A DNA stretch of 64,000 nt, taken from the NCBI RefSeq assembly GCF_035083965.1, contig NC_089731.1, positions 689,501 to 753,500 on the forward strand, given 5' to 3'. This DNA is from Branchiostoma lanceolatum (Eukaryota; Chordata; Leptocardii; Amphioxiformes; Branchiostomatidae). Within the stretch, counting starts at the first letter, position 1. Each line of letters starts with the position of its first letter. Under the pieces are notes generated by a model. It saw nothing but the letters and a program-made list of their open reading frames with translations. It was not told the origin of the DNA and did no database searches. Of the stretch, positions 54,901 to 64,000 are shown in pieces. Both the position numbers and the translations under genes were made by a program.

Positions 54901-57664
54901 AGCAATGTTTTTGTATGTTGGCTGACACGGCACGAAATGGCCTTGGATCCTGACTTATCCTGACGTATCCTGACGTGATCCGGAACCTAAGATCCGGAAG
55001 AGTCCGAACAGATCCGGGGCCGTCTATTTCTCGATCGGCAGGCTAATGGGCATCCAAATATTGGGACTCAATCATGTACCACTTACATATTTGAGTTGTG
55101 TAAATACGTACTTGCCCAAGTTGTGTACGTGGTACATGATTGAGTCCCAATCTTTGGATGCCCATTTGCCTGCCGAGAAATATACGGCCCCGGATCCGTT
55201 CGGATTCTTCCGGATCTTAGGTTCCGGATCACGCCAGGAGACGTCAGGATCCGAGGCCATTTCGTGCATTGGATGGACGTTGTAAAGAATCCAACTAACC
55301 TCCTCGTCATGCCCAAAGGCGAGGAACAGAGTCCTTCTCGGTCGATGGCCCCGCTTCAGGTGGAACTCCAGCGCCTCCAGCGACCCCATGAGGGTCTGTT
55401 TGGTGTCCATGGTTCCCCTACCGTACACAAACCGGTCTTTCTGCTGCCCGGAGAACGGCCCAGCTTCCCAGCCGGGTTCCTCCGTGACGGGAACGACGTC
55501 CAGATGGGCCGCGAGGAGACCGGGGTTCAGGGAACGGTCCGAACCTTGGACACGGTACAGTAGACTGAAGTTTCCAACAACCTAATGATAATGATAATGG
55601 TTTTATTCAGTTCATGTAGTTTTACAGATAGCAGTGCACTGAGGTTGGGTCTTGAATTGCTCTGACGCTCACAATACCAGAAGTATATATTAAATTAATG
55701 GGACAATGAAAATCATTCGTCGTTGATATTACCGATTAAAAAAAAACGTCAAAAGCTTTAAAATACATAAAATACAAAATGTCTTATATGTTCAGTTACG
55801 CCCAAAATATCCAGTTGCTTGAGTAACTATTTTTGGCGTATCTTACTACCTTACTACCTAGAGTAGACAAACTTGGCGTGACCTAGCCACACATGCCTGT
55901 ATCCGCTATGCATCAGTTCCTGATGCACGCGAATGATTGATTGATTGATTACTACCTGGATGTCTAACCTTCATCAACGCATATGTTCAGTTCTTATTTC
56001 ATCTCCATTTACACCATTGATTATTTGATTATCCTTATCCATTGTTGTCATATTTTATGTATTACTTTGCTATATTATTGATCGATTAGAAGTAATTTTG
56101 ATCAGTATAGAGGATGAGGGCCTAGCATACGCTATATAAGTTTTTCCCTCTTCCTGCACCTATTATCTACTGTTTATATCGTATTGATAATATATTTATC
56201 AATACTTGTTGTGCAAATATATAAACAACAACAAACAACCACCTCTTATGTTTACCATAAGTTATTTCAGTTGTGTTTCAGTTTTTCAAATGACACTATT
56301 ATCTATGTTTTGATTGAAATAATGTTATTGAATGGATAAAGTTTTCTTTTGTATATGACACTTGTTACTGGACGCAGAAATTTTTTTTTATATGACACTG
56401 TTTCTATATGACAAGTTATTACTGACGTCAGTTTGTATATGACACTTATTTATGTTACTGAACTACTGACTGTGTTGTTTATGTTGTTGGATGGAAAATG
56501 AATAAATAAAAAATATTAAAAAAAAACCCACCTCTCTCGTCACCAGCGGGAAGGAGTGGAGAAGGGGGAAACTGTCGCGGATGAAGTCGGCGAGCTTGAG
56601 CAGCTCCTGTGGCGTCCCCCGTCCCGGTGCGTACGAGACGGTGCGGAAGGTTATCGCGCGGCCGAGCCTGTCCAGCCTGTAACATGTGGTACTAGTTAGC
56701 AGCATAAAGATATCTATCTGTCGGCCTGTGTAAATACTTCACTCCACATTGCCCTATCCAGCATCATTTGTCCTAAGTGTTCATATTCAATCCCAGTGTC
56801 TCTAACTAAAGTGTCAAACAGTTGAACTTCTATGTTCACTCGGCCTCTTGGTTTCCATAGAAGGACAGTTGAAAACTATTCCCTGCTTGGCTCGACATCA
56901 ATACCCCAGATCCCATGAGACAACCTGAAAGACTAGGAACGCGTCTGTCCAGCTTAAGAATAAATCGGCTGAAAGTGCTTGGGTAGTGCTACTCAATGGA
57001 AACCTACGAAGGGGTAGAAGAGTAACCCAAGAGAAGACAGGATTCGTTACAATAGTCTCAACCAGAGAAACCACGCCTATAGGTAAATACAAAGTTTGAC
57101 AGGGAAGATTGGTCACCGTAAGGTTTCATTTTCAGGCTCCGCGGGGGAAATATCAACTTTACGGTGGACCGACACTACTGGCAAATCAGTCCCCTTTTTT
57201 GCTTTCATGTAATTCTACAATCCGTACCCCCGTAGGAAGGTAGTCTCTCCCAGACTAACTACGCCGGCTATTGGGAGAATATTTGCCAGGGTTTCACTTG
57301 CATGCTCCGTGAAATGGGCGACATGTGATCTTCACCATGGACTGACTCTACTGGCTAATTATTCCTTTTTTTGCTGAATTCTACGATCATACCCCCGTAG
57401 GAAGGCCTGGTGGGGGCTAGATCCATACCCCCGTAGGAAGGCCTGGTGGAGGCTAGATCCATACCCCCGTAGGACGGCCTGGTGGAGGCTATCGTTACAT
57501 GGTTACCTTTCTGCGGTGGCGGGGATGAAGTCCTGGTCTGTAGCGTTACAAGGCGGCGGGCGCGTCTGGTAGGACGGGAACGTTGCGGTTCGGACGGCCA
57601 CCAGCACGACTACACACATTAAGGGGACGCCCAGGCACGGTAACAACCGAAGTGCAGTAGGCAT
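51934..57664 (-). CDS. PM20D1: PM20D1-type M20 peptidase (N-fatty-acyl amino acid synthase/hydrolase), complete
   Basis: Six exons, all in phase: 57507-57664, 56532-56676, 55300-55581, 54114-54677, 53076-53241, 51934-52142; 507 residues against 502 in human. In mammals PM20D1 is a secreted zinc enzyme that joins fatty acids to amino acids and also hydrolyses the products. The start at 57664 gives MPTALRLLPCLGVPLMCVV, an N-terminal hydrophobic signal. Metal and catalytic residues of the family are all visible: AAHLDVVP (His, Asp), GRGTMDTK (bridging Asp), FGHDEE (catalytic Glu pair), VVDEGF (Asp) and RLHGVNERI (His). The dimerisation lid GHGSMPEKESAIGVLS matches GHSSAPPKETSIGIL. Introns hold foldback elements and Penelope-like fragments. 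Orthology to PM20D1 and not another M20 member rests on end-to-end resemblance as I recall it. Confidence 0.93.
52731..53035. mobile_element. Foldback element with GC-rich arms in PM20D1 intron
   Basis: The left arm cactggacccgcggcacg is present twice in tandem (52751 and 52799). Its inverse complement cgtgccgcgggtccagtg is near 52997, followed by aaataggggcatgac. The centre is AT-rich. The repeated left arm is a local tandem duplication of 51 bases. Confidence 0.7.
53277..53450. mobile_element. Two inverted Penelope-like end fragments
   Basis: The words tccagttgattgagtaagta (plus, near 53380) and, inverted, ttactcaagcaagtggata (near 53288) match the sequence next to the hammerhead at 57842. 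A third copy is at about 55805-55985, with tacctggatgtctaaccttc also shared. Non-coding, broken. Confidence 0.5.
53745..54113. repeat. Minisatellite of about 62/124 bp next to PM20D1 exon 4 donor
   Basis: About six alternating units contain accagctatacagatacagaagctgg. One type carries gtgttttgccgaatgacagt, the other gtgttatgccaaattgcgg, giving a higher-order period. The array begins directly at the donor AAG|GTCTGTATCTGTAT of exon 54114-54677, so donor and array overlap. Confidence 0.9.
54925..55266. mobile_element. 340-bp foldback element in PM20D1 intron
   Basis: Left end gcacgaaatggcc, right end ggccatttcgtgc. The arms (about 140 bases each, with gatccggaacctaagatccgg and its inverse, and ggactcaatcatgtaccac / gtggtacatgattgagtcc) pair with about 10 percent mismatch around a 45-base centre. 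No target duplication could be fixed. It lies 34 bases from the donor of exon 55300-55581. Confidence 0.85.
55800..55985 (+). mobile_element. Penelope-like end fragment, interrupted
   Basis: Starts tccagttgcttgagtaacta, continues ggcgtatcttactacc, then after about 90 foreign bases resumes with tacctggatgtctaaccttc. Homologous to 53370-53450. Broken and non-coding. Confidence 0.5.
57117..57495. repeat. Local tandem repeats in PM20D1 first intron
   Basis: Two diverged units of about 170 bases (ggtttcatt/cttgcatgctccg, gactgactctactgg, tttttttgct) are followed by three close copies of a 36-38-base unit, catacccccgtaggaaggcctggtgg. No exon sequence is included. Confidence 0.75.
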
Positions 57665-59640
57665 CTTGGCCAGGGCTGAGTGCGCAATAGGAATGGTCGA
57701 AGATCATCAATGATAATATCGATATTTCTTTATTTGGTTTCATCACAATAACTTTACAAGTTGCCCTCTCATACACATAAACATAGTTTACATCAATACG
57801 CCAACAATAATTACTCAAGCAACTGGATAAGATTTTGAAACAGTCAGACGTTTCAGATAGCATCCGCTATCTTTCTTCAGTGACTAAAGAAGGATCTGGT
57901 AGAGCTAGGTTTTATACCAAAACTCTGAATAGATATGTTAATGAGGGGAAGACAATTTCAGATGGTTCAATAGGATAGTAAGTAAAGTAAGTATAGTTTA
58001 TATCAACATCAGCTGTTACAATAGATTAACTTAGCATACAAATGTACACATTGAATACATCATATATCACACATCACGCACTACATACATCATATATTAC
58101 AAAAAGCTTTCATAGTCCAAATATCATAGCAATACAACCTTACGGCCAGGCAAGAGCTGCACACACAAGAGGAGGTACACGTACACGGAAAATCAAGACT
58201 GTAGTAGGAATTGAAACGGCTGCATGTGGCTTTAACAAGTTTATGTTTAAAGTGAGAACTTCAGACTGAGAAACAGCTCCAGCACCAATTCCACGGAGAC
58301 AAGCGTCGAACTTGTTCCAGATTGTTACAAGCCGAGGGATGTGTGTGTGGCTGAACGCTGAAGTCTCAGATCAAGTCGGTTTACAGGCCATGGGAAAAAA
58401 CAAATAAACAAACTCCACGGAAGAAACTTACGTGACATGCTGAGTTCCTGGTCAGGTCGGACACTCGCATTCGGCTGTCTTCTTCTCGGGATCGGAGTTG
58501 GGGGAATGAAGTAGTGGGTAGTGGGAAGGGGCAGACGTACCTGTTTACGACCTGCCATTGTGTTGATGAGGTAATTATAGGTAAAATACCTGGTGAAATA
58601 GATGCCTGGGGAAAAGAGTTGTATTTTCGGTTACCTGACTGACGCTAGCAAAAGCCTTTTTTTGGGTCGGTCGCTGGCGAGGGACATACAATTAGACATC
58701 TGAGTGATGAAAGTCAAAACAGACCTTCAGTAGTTCGGCTTTTAACAGTTGATATAAGAATGTGTAGTAAATATTGTACTTCTTTGTTTAGTTTATCAGT
58801 ACACTTTTGTTTGTACAATGAATGTCGGTACCATTACTATACGATACAATGTCCTGATGCATTCATGTTTAAATCGTTAAACTGTAAATCGTTAACGTTA
58901 TTTGTTGGATATCTTCGTCTAAAATCTATAAAAAAAAAAAGGATTTTAAAACAAGAGAATCCCTACCTACCCACCCAAATTTAAACAATAGCCGCAAACA
59001 CGACATTTTTTCCAAGGCCTGAGGGAATGTGATCAGCAGTTGTTGTCTACTCGTGCTGAATACAACCTTTCTGTTGTGGTCGTGCCATGCCTAATTGAGG
59101 GCCTGCATGGGAGGTAGTGATTACGAATTACGCAAATTTTTTACAGCCGATTTAGAATTACTTTAAACTCTCAGAGCTGATTACGAGTTACGTTAAATCA
59201 TGAGGCTTCCCAGCCGGCTTCAACACTTTACACAATCTTCAACTATCTAGTTCTGCGTCAAAACTATTGATATATCATTATGATGAATACCTACTTTTGC
59301 GGGCACCTCCTTGCATTATACGCACGAGTGATAATAACCAGGTCCTGACTAACGCGAGGTCACACGTGAGCTGACTTCTGTATCTAATGCAGTCTAACCG
59401 GTTTGTTAACTTATAATGAAAAGGCACTATTGAACTTCGAACTTCCACATCTGACATGGGAGGTCACATCTCAGCCCGACTAACACCACAGCTTGCTTAT
59501 GAATGAAGATCTTTGTTGGTAGAAATTTCTATGTTCCTGTATTTAGAAATAATAATTTGACCAGCATGTGAGGCAAGTGTCCTGAGTCCTGACTGATATG
59601 CAGTTATTGGAACGACACAGTAACTCACCATGTCGATGCC
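57665..59640. other. Upstream region of PM20D1, no gene seen
   Basis: Contains the Penelope-like fragment with a hammerhead (57815-57950). A six-codon minus-strand start at 58558 (MAGRKQ, donor GTACGT) is possible as a first exon but joins nothing in phase. No clear PM20D1 promoter could be picked. Confidence 0.4.
57842..57885 (-). ncRNA. Hammerhead ribozyme fold (Penelope-like element type)
   Basis: Minus strand, 5' to 3': helix I AGTCA, core CTGAAGA, helix II AGATAGC / GCTATCT with loop GGAT, core GAAA, then palindromic acgt giving CGTC as cleavage site, then TGACT closing helix I. All three conserved parts are present and both helices pair perfectly. The self-complementary helix III fits the dimer-forming minimal hammerheads reported from Penelope-like elements. 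About 3' of it lies sequence shared with 53370-53450 and 55800-55985. Confidence 0.75.
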
Positions 59641-59657
59641 TTTAACGGAAGTGCGAT

Positions 59658-59659
<2 letters not shown>

Positions 59660-59723
<64 letters not shown>

Positions 59724-59771
59724 GCACAGACACACATGCACACACACACACACACATACACGTGCGCACAC
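59660..59771. repeat. (CA)n microsatellite
   Basis: About 30 ca units, then a mixed cacgcacgcacagacaca stretch. Long open frames across it on both strands are repeat artefacts. Confidence 0.97.
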
Positions 59772-59870
59772 GCAGACCTACGGGTTGCAAAGACCTTATA
59801 GCAATAGCAATAAAAACTCCTTCTGGCAGTTGAATACGGTCTTTGCAACCCGTAAGTCTGCTTGGAGACT
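59772..59870. mobile_element. Foldback fragment with gacctacgggttgcaaagacc arms
   Basis: The sequence cagacctacgggttgcaaagacc and its inverse complement ggtctttgcaacccgtaagtctg enclose about 45 bases. The right end runs into gcttggagactcg, like the TCTCCAAGCAGA family ends. Confidence 0.6.
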
Positions 59871-60239
59871 CGTTCTATATCGCAAAACGCCTAAATTCTA
59901 TGAGAAATGGAATTCATGTCGAATTTGCCTCAACTGAGCAAGGGCGCCTCCCTGCAGCTAAGCCCATATTACAGCCGTACTTTGCTGTAATGATATTATA
60001 GTAGCTGACTCTCTATGTCCTCTCAAGACTATCTTAAGCTTTCTTTCTTATAGAAATAAAGGATCACAGATGATAAAGTGCCTCAAGACGTTTAATGTTT
60101 AAGATTATATCTTGCAGTATCTTGCGGTAAACATTCAGTTGTACGATAGACATTCTGTTTAATTGTTAGTCCGTTTGTCGACAAAGTACCGAACATTATA
60201 GCATCGTGTGGCATTCATAGCCGGTACCTGAAGTGTAAC

Positions 60240-60460
60240 TAGACCATAATACAATACAATACAACGGAATAAAATACAACAGAAAAGAATGTAACAGAAC
60301 AGAACAGACTAGACCAGAACAAAATAGAACAGAACCAAACAGAGTTGGAGCAGAATAGAATAGAACAAAACAAAACAGGATAGAATAGGGTATATTTATG
60401 ATCGGATGGAATAGAGTAGAATAGAACAGAATAGATAAGAAACGAAAACAATAGAATAGA
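60240..60460. repeat. Degenerate (AATAG/AACAG)n repeat
   Basis: A long run of five-base units, agaat, agaac and aatac, imperfect throughout. It yields spurious open frames rich in F, S, I and L on the minus strand. Confidence 0.9.
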
Positions 60461-61586
60461 ATACTTTGATGCCGCTGGAAAAAGCGTTGTCCACCTAATG
60501 AGCCACACCTTTCTTTCCTTTTCACATATTCTATATACCATAGCAACAACGTCTCAGATAACCTGAATCCCTGCTTCAGGCTGGTTTTACATTCTGATGT
60601 ACTCTTCCTTTGCATTCACATGCGGTCAACTCTTCGCAACTACCATGGACAGGACATAAACGGACAGGATGATCAGAAGATTCAGAATATTTTTCAGTAT
60701 CGGTCCTGTCCCTATGGAATTATTTAAAGATACTTATTGATCTAATAAAGCAAAATTGACATCCCTACTGCACCCCTACAAACTAGTAAATATGATATAG
60801 TCGAACAAAGCCCAGGGGTGTACACGCATTCACACGAACTATCACGTTCGGAGGAATTGTGCTTCTTAAAACATACGAACTGACATTGAAATTATACGAA
60901 TTCTATGTAAACATTCACATTGGTATTGTTAAACTGACGAATTTTACGAAAACTGTCGAACGATCATGCAAAAAAAAAACTGGCTCTTTTTATCCAAACC
61001 TTAAAATAGTCAATGTCGTTTGACCTAAGTGGCGGTTAGAAGGTTTGGATAAGAAAGGCTGCTGTTTTTTTTACATAATCGTCATTTTTAGACTCGTCTA
61101 TTTCGAGTAATTTTTTTTTTACATTTCATAAGATTTGTTTGGATTTTTATCGATTTGAATGAATATCTAGTCTAGCTCTCCTGCTGTAGACGGGAAACAT
61201 GTACACATTTAATGTCCACTTGCTCATTTAACCACCTTACAGGAATCGAATCGTTTTGATATGTCACCACGACCTACCACAGTTTCCCATGATATCCTAC
61301 CAAACCTGTCTAGTTTTTGTTTAGTCTTTTGTCCATTGTAACATGTATGTCTATCATGGTTCTAACATATACAGTACTGTACTTGCAGTTAGCCTTCGGG
61401 CATGAACTTGCAAATAAACTATCATACGTTTTTTAATCACTCATAGTCAGCCGGGTCAGACTTGGGTTTCACCACGGCAGGTTTGTGCAGATTAATCCAT
61501 GAACAGACCTATTCGTACAGATTTCTTTTTATAAATCGCTATGTCAAATACATCCTAAAGCACCCCTGATATGAGGAGTTGTAAAA
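60461..61586. other. Intergenic stretch, no gene seen
   Basis: AT-rich. Holds a short copy of the dispersed repeat (gttagccttcgggcatgaacttgc, 61389-61412). A partial copy of the EGF gene's last coding bases (ctcatagtcagccgggtcagacttgggtttcaccacgg) lies at 61440-61480, about 145 bases downstream of the stop in gene orientation. Confidence 0.5.
61440..61480 (-). repeat. 3' copy of the EGF gene's coding end
   Basis: The text for the last about 12 codons and stop region of the EGF gene (cagc(g/c)gggtc(g/a)gacttgggtttcaccacgg on the plus strand) is repeated beyond the real stop, now with Asp-Tyr-Glu still readable but in the 3' UTR. It parallels the ELYS stop-codon array. Confidence 0.75.
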
Positions 61587-63969
61587 TTACTCATAATCAG
61601 CGGGGTCGGACTTGGGTTTCACCACGGTGGGTTTGGCCTTCTTCTTCTTGATGAGGTAGTGCGCCAGGGAGCCCAGCCCGGCCAGAACCACCACCCCGCC
61701 CACCGCGCCCCCGATCAGCACCCCCAGGGAGCCCCCGCCGCCCGACCCACCGTCCTCCCCGGCCCCCGGGATCTCTGCGGAGACAACGGCAAAGGTTAGA
61801 GAGCAAAGGTCACCCGACCCGCCGTCCTACCCCGCCCTGGGATCTCTGCGGAGACAACGGTAAAGGTTAGAGAGCAAAGGTCACCCGACCCGCCGTCCTA
61901 CCCCGCCCCCGGGATCTCTGCGGAGACAACGGTAAAGGTTAGAGGGCAAAGGTCACCCGACCCGCCGTCCTTCCCGGCCCCCGGGATCTCTGCGGAGACA
62001 ACGGTAAAGGTTAGAGAGCAAAGGTTACTAATAGACGCATGTGCAGAGGGTGAAACATGATGTTTATGATGATGAAGGTTAGACATATAGTTATTGAGAT
62101 ACGCAATGCAAGAGACGGTATGAGTGTTGGAAAGGCGGTTTAAGTAATGTAGTCTCAGACAAAGGAAGATGATCTCTTTACTGAGCTAGCTGGTTGATCA
62201 GTTTCTCGTTGTACTCACCAACTTCACAGCTGTCGCCTTCGTACATGTCGGTGCACGCGCATGCGTACTGCGCGAACTCGTCCGTGCAGGTCCCGCCGTT
62301 CTGACATGGATTCGACTCACACTCGTCGATTTCTGAAACGAACGAAAACGAAAAACAGCATCAAAACAGCTGTTAAAATATCCCGGTCATAAATATGTTC
62401 CAGCCCCTCATCGCAGTTACAGATACAGGTGAAGTAGCCCGGGCCTTCTTATTGTTCTTAAAGTGGTCTTAAGATCTTAATTATAGATTCCTTACCTTCG
62501 TCGTAATTCGTCCCTCCTTAGAGGTACAGGTAAAGTAGCCCTGACCTTCTTATTGTTCTTACAGTGGTCTTTATGTCTAACCTTAAAGATTCCTTACCCT
62601 CGGTACGAAGCTTGAGAACCCCCCTTATATTTCACCCCTACTCTTCTCAATAGGTGAGTTTGGTTGGGTTCTTTTACTAAAACTTTACTAAAACTATATC
62701 TTAACCTTAAAGATTCCTTACCCTCGTCACAGTTCGTGCCGCTCCACCCCTCGGTGCAGGTACAGGTGTAGTAGTCCGGCCCTTCTTATTGTTCTTTAAG
62801 TAGTCTTTATAGTTTAAAGATTCCTTACCCTCGTCACAGTTTGTCCCGCTCCACCCCTCGGTGCAGGTACAGGTGTAGTAGTCCGGGCCTTCTTATTGTT
62901 CTTAAAGTGGTCTTTATATCTTAACCATGAAGATTCCTTACCCTCGTCGCAGTTCGTGCCGCTCCACCCCTTCCGTGCAGGTACTGGTGAAGTAACCCGG
63001 GCCTTCTTGTTTTTCTTTAAAGACCCACTATGTAGTTTTAGGCCAGTACAGAAAGTAGATTTTCCTACTGTTTCTTTGCATAGCAAGCTTTATCAACTCT
63101 ATAGAATTGCTTACCGATATTCAGGAAGGGAGGTTACAACATTACTGCACCATACAAACAACTTTAGAAAACTGTAATCCTCCATCCAAAACACCACACA
63201 GTGTGAAACTAACACATGGCCACACATGGCTTCTGTACTTCTTATCAGGCTGACCGCCCAGTGGGGGGCCTGTTTACAGTTCACCAGTTTCTGTAAAAAA
63301 TCATCCTTACAAGAGTTCTTGCAGTTTTGAAGGGAAAATAACCACACTTCATTGATACCCTTCAAAGTAGACTCTCTAGAATAAATTAATAGTTGTATTC
63401 TACCCTCTTAGAAAAAGATATGAGTGTTTCAAAAGAAGAAGAGCTTCATGGCATCTGGCAGTCTAACGTGTGCCTAAGTGCACTGGGATGTTGTTGTTTA
63501 TCTACTATTGAGGTGGTGTCCGGGAGTTTTTGTTTTGTTTTTGTACAGTTCACAAGTACCAAAAATAGACGAAATAATGAAGAAAATATGCTGAAAAGGG
63601 GTTGTACATGTCAGTACCTGCCATTAACATTAAGATTTGTTCACAAGAATATTTTCAATTTTTGCGCCAAAATCCTACATAGTGGGCCTTTAAGCGATCT
63701 TAAAATTGTTATCATTACAAGTTTTCGTACACGTTTTCTTACCCTCGTCGCAGTTCGTGCCGCTCCACCCCTCGGTGCAGGTACAGGTGTAGTAGTCCGG
63801 GCCTTCTTATTGTTCTTTAAGTAGTCTTTATAGTTTAAAGATTCCTTACCCTCGTCACAGTTTGTCCCGCTCCACCCCTCGGTGCAGGTACAGGTGTAGT
63901 AGTCCGGGCCTTCCTCAGGTGTGTCCAGACAGGTGCCTTCATTCTGACAGGGGTCCTCTGAGCAGGGTC
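61587..63969 (-). CDS. EGF-repeat single-pass membrane protein, 3' part
   Basis: Three phase-1 exons seen: 63850-63969 ([18 protein letters not shown] ... [14 protein letters not shown]), 62219-62332 (calcium-binding type [21 protein letters not shown] ... [12 protein letters not shown]) and 61587-61774. The last exon gives a Gly-rich linker, a membrane helix ([19 protein letters not shown]) and a short basic tail [20 protein letters not shown] with the stop. So EGF modules lie outside the cell and about 25 residues inside. The gene continues beyond 64000. EGF modules on phase 1 exons are typical of Notch-ligand, fibrillin-like and receptor proteins; the family cannot be fixed from two modules. 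The introns are filled with copies of the exon boundaries. Confidence 0.85.
61765..62035 (-). repeat. Acceptor-side array, 4 copies (last EGF-gene exon)
   Basis: Plus-strand unit ccccgggatctctgcggagac aacggtaaaggttagag...gcaaaggtcacccgaccc occurs at about 61766 (real), 61838, 61910 and 61980, 70-72 bases apart. Each copy carries the acceptor (minus: gttgtctccgcag|A) and about 15-30 coding bases. Confidence 0.92.
62398..63849 (-). repeat. Donor-side array of the EGF exon, at least 6 intronic copies
   Basis: The 3' half of EGF exon 63850-63969 and its donor (minus: GACGAGG|GTAAGG) are copied at about 63741, 62939, 62826, 62719, 62497 and 62400, with a remnant at 62597; adjacent units are 107-113 bases apart. 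The copies still encode the second half of an EGF module up to NCDE but start after an aagaag that is no acceptor. A 677-bp foldback element splits the array at 63017-63693. Confidence 0.9.
63017..63693. mobile_element. 677-bp foldback element (TTAAAGGCCCACTATGTAG ends)
   Basis: The left end TTAAAGaCCCACTATGTAG and the right end CTACATAGTGGGCCTTTAA are inverse complements with one mismatch. It interrupts a unit of the EGF-exon array, so it inserted after the array formed. No transposase is visible; the open frames inside are short and motif-free. Confidence 0.75.
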
Positions 63970-64000
63970 CTGTGGAAGGAAAAGGGGTGTCAGATGTTTC

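Noticed and set aside
58325-58558. 77-residue minus-strand frame MAGRKQVRLPLP
   Set aside because: A donor GTACGT follows the sixth codon but no in-phase partner exon was found; the rest reads like non-coding DNA.
59497-59848. Open frames over the CA repeat
   Set aside because: Translation of a dinucleotide repeat; no other coding sign.
60196-60615. 139-residue minus-strand frame rich in F, S, L and I
   Set aside because: Derived from the degenerate five-base repeat at 60240-60460.
63393-63824. 143-residue plus-strand frame
   Set aside because: It spans the right end of a foldback element and EGF-array DNA, with no protein motif.

Overview
The window looks like a stretch of amphioxus (Branchiostoma) nuclear genome. 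Genes are split into many short exons with GT..AG introns. There are three related secreted fibrinogen-domain genes, a chordate-type ELYS gene, and a very dense load of minisatellites, SINEs and foldback (MITE-like) elements. The species call is an inference from these features; nothing in the sequence names the organism.

Layout. 1-2.1 kb: no gene. 2.47-4.92 kb (-): fibrinogen-related gene FREP1 with a TATA promoter. 7.03-29.67 kb (+): 25 phase-consistent exons coding the C-terminal two thirds of the nuclear pore assembly protein ELYS/AHCTF1; its N-terminal part is not seen. 31.94-42.41 kb (-): 13 exons of a FAM111-like trypsin-fold serine protease, converging on ELYS and head-to-head with FREP2. 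42.8-43.95 kb (+): FREP2. 44.76-46.3 kb: an array of decayed copies of the FREP promoter. 46.3-48.1 kb (+): FREP3. 48.8-49.5 kb (-): two linked exons of an unrecognised coiled-coil protein. 51.9-57.7 kb (-): a complete six-exon PM20D1-type M20 peptidase. 57.7-61.6 kb: no gene, microsatellites. 61.6-64 kb (-): 3' end of an EGF-repeat single-pass membrane protein that runs off the right edge.

The genes do not form one pathway. Their common feature is structural. At about 18 exon-intron boundaries in at least five genes, a block made of the end of an exon, its splice site and the adjoining intron has been copied in tandem into the intron, from one extra copy up to 20. The copies keep consensus-like splice donors or acceptors but usually cannot be read as exons. 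This resembles the boundary minisatellites ('mirages') that I recall being described at the amphioxus Adh locus. Here the process has touched 11 of 25 visible ELYS exons, three FAM111-like exons, two EGF-gene exons and a coiled-coil exon. It also touched the ELYS stop codon and 3' UTR and the FREP promoter.

Other finds are two well-formed hammerhead-ribozyme folds of the Penelope-like-element type, a MITE family with 9-bp target duplications, and a 178-bp MITE flanked by TTA. No retrovirus, LTR element, Polinton, CRISPR array, rRNA or convincing functional tRNA gene was seen.
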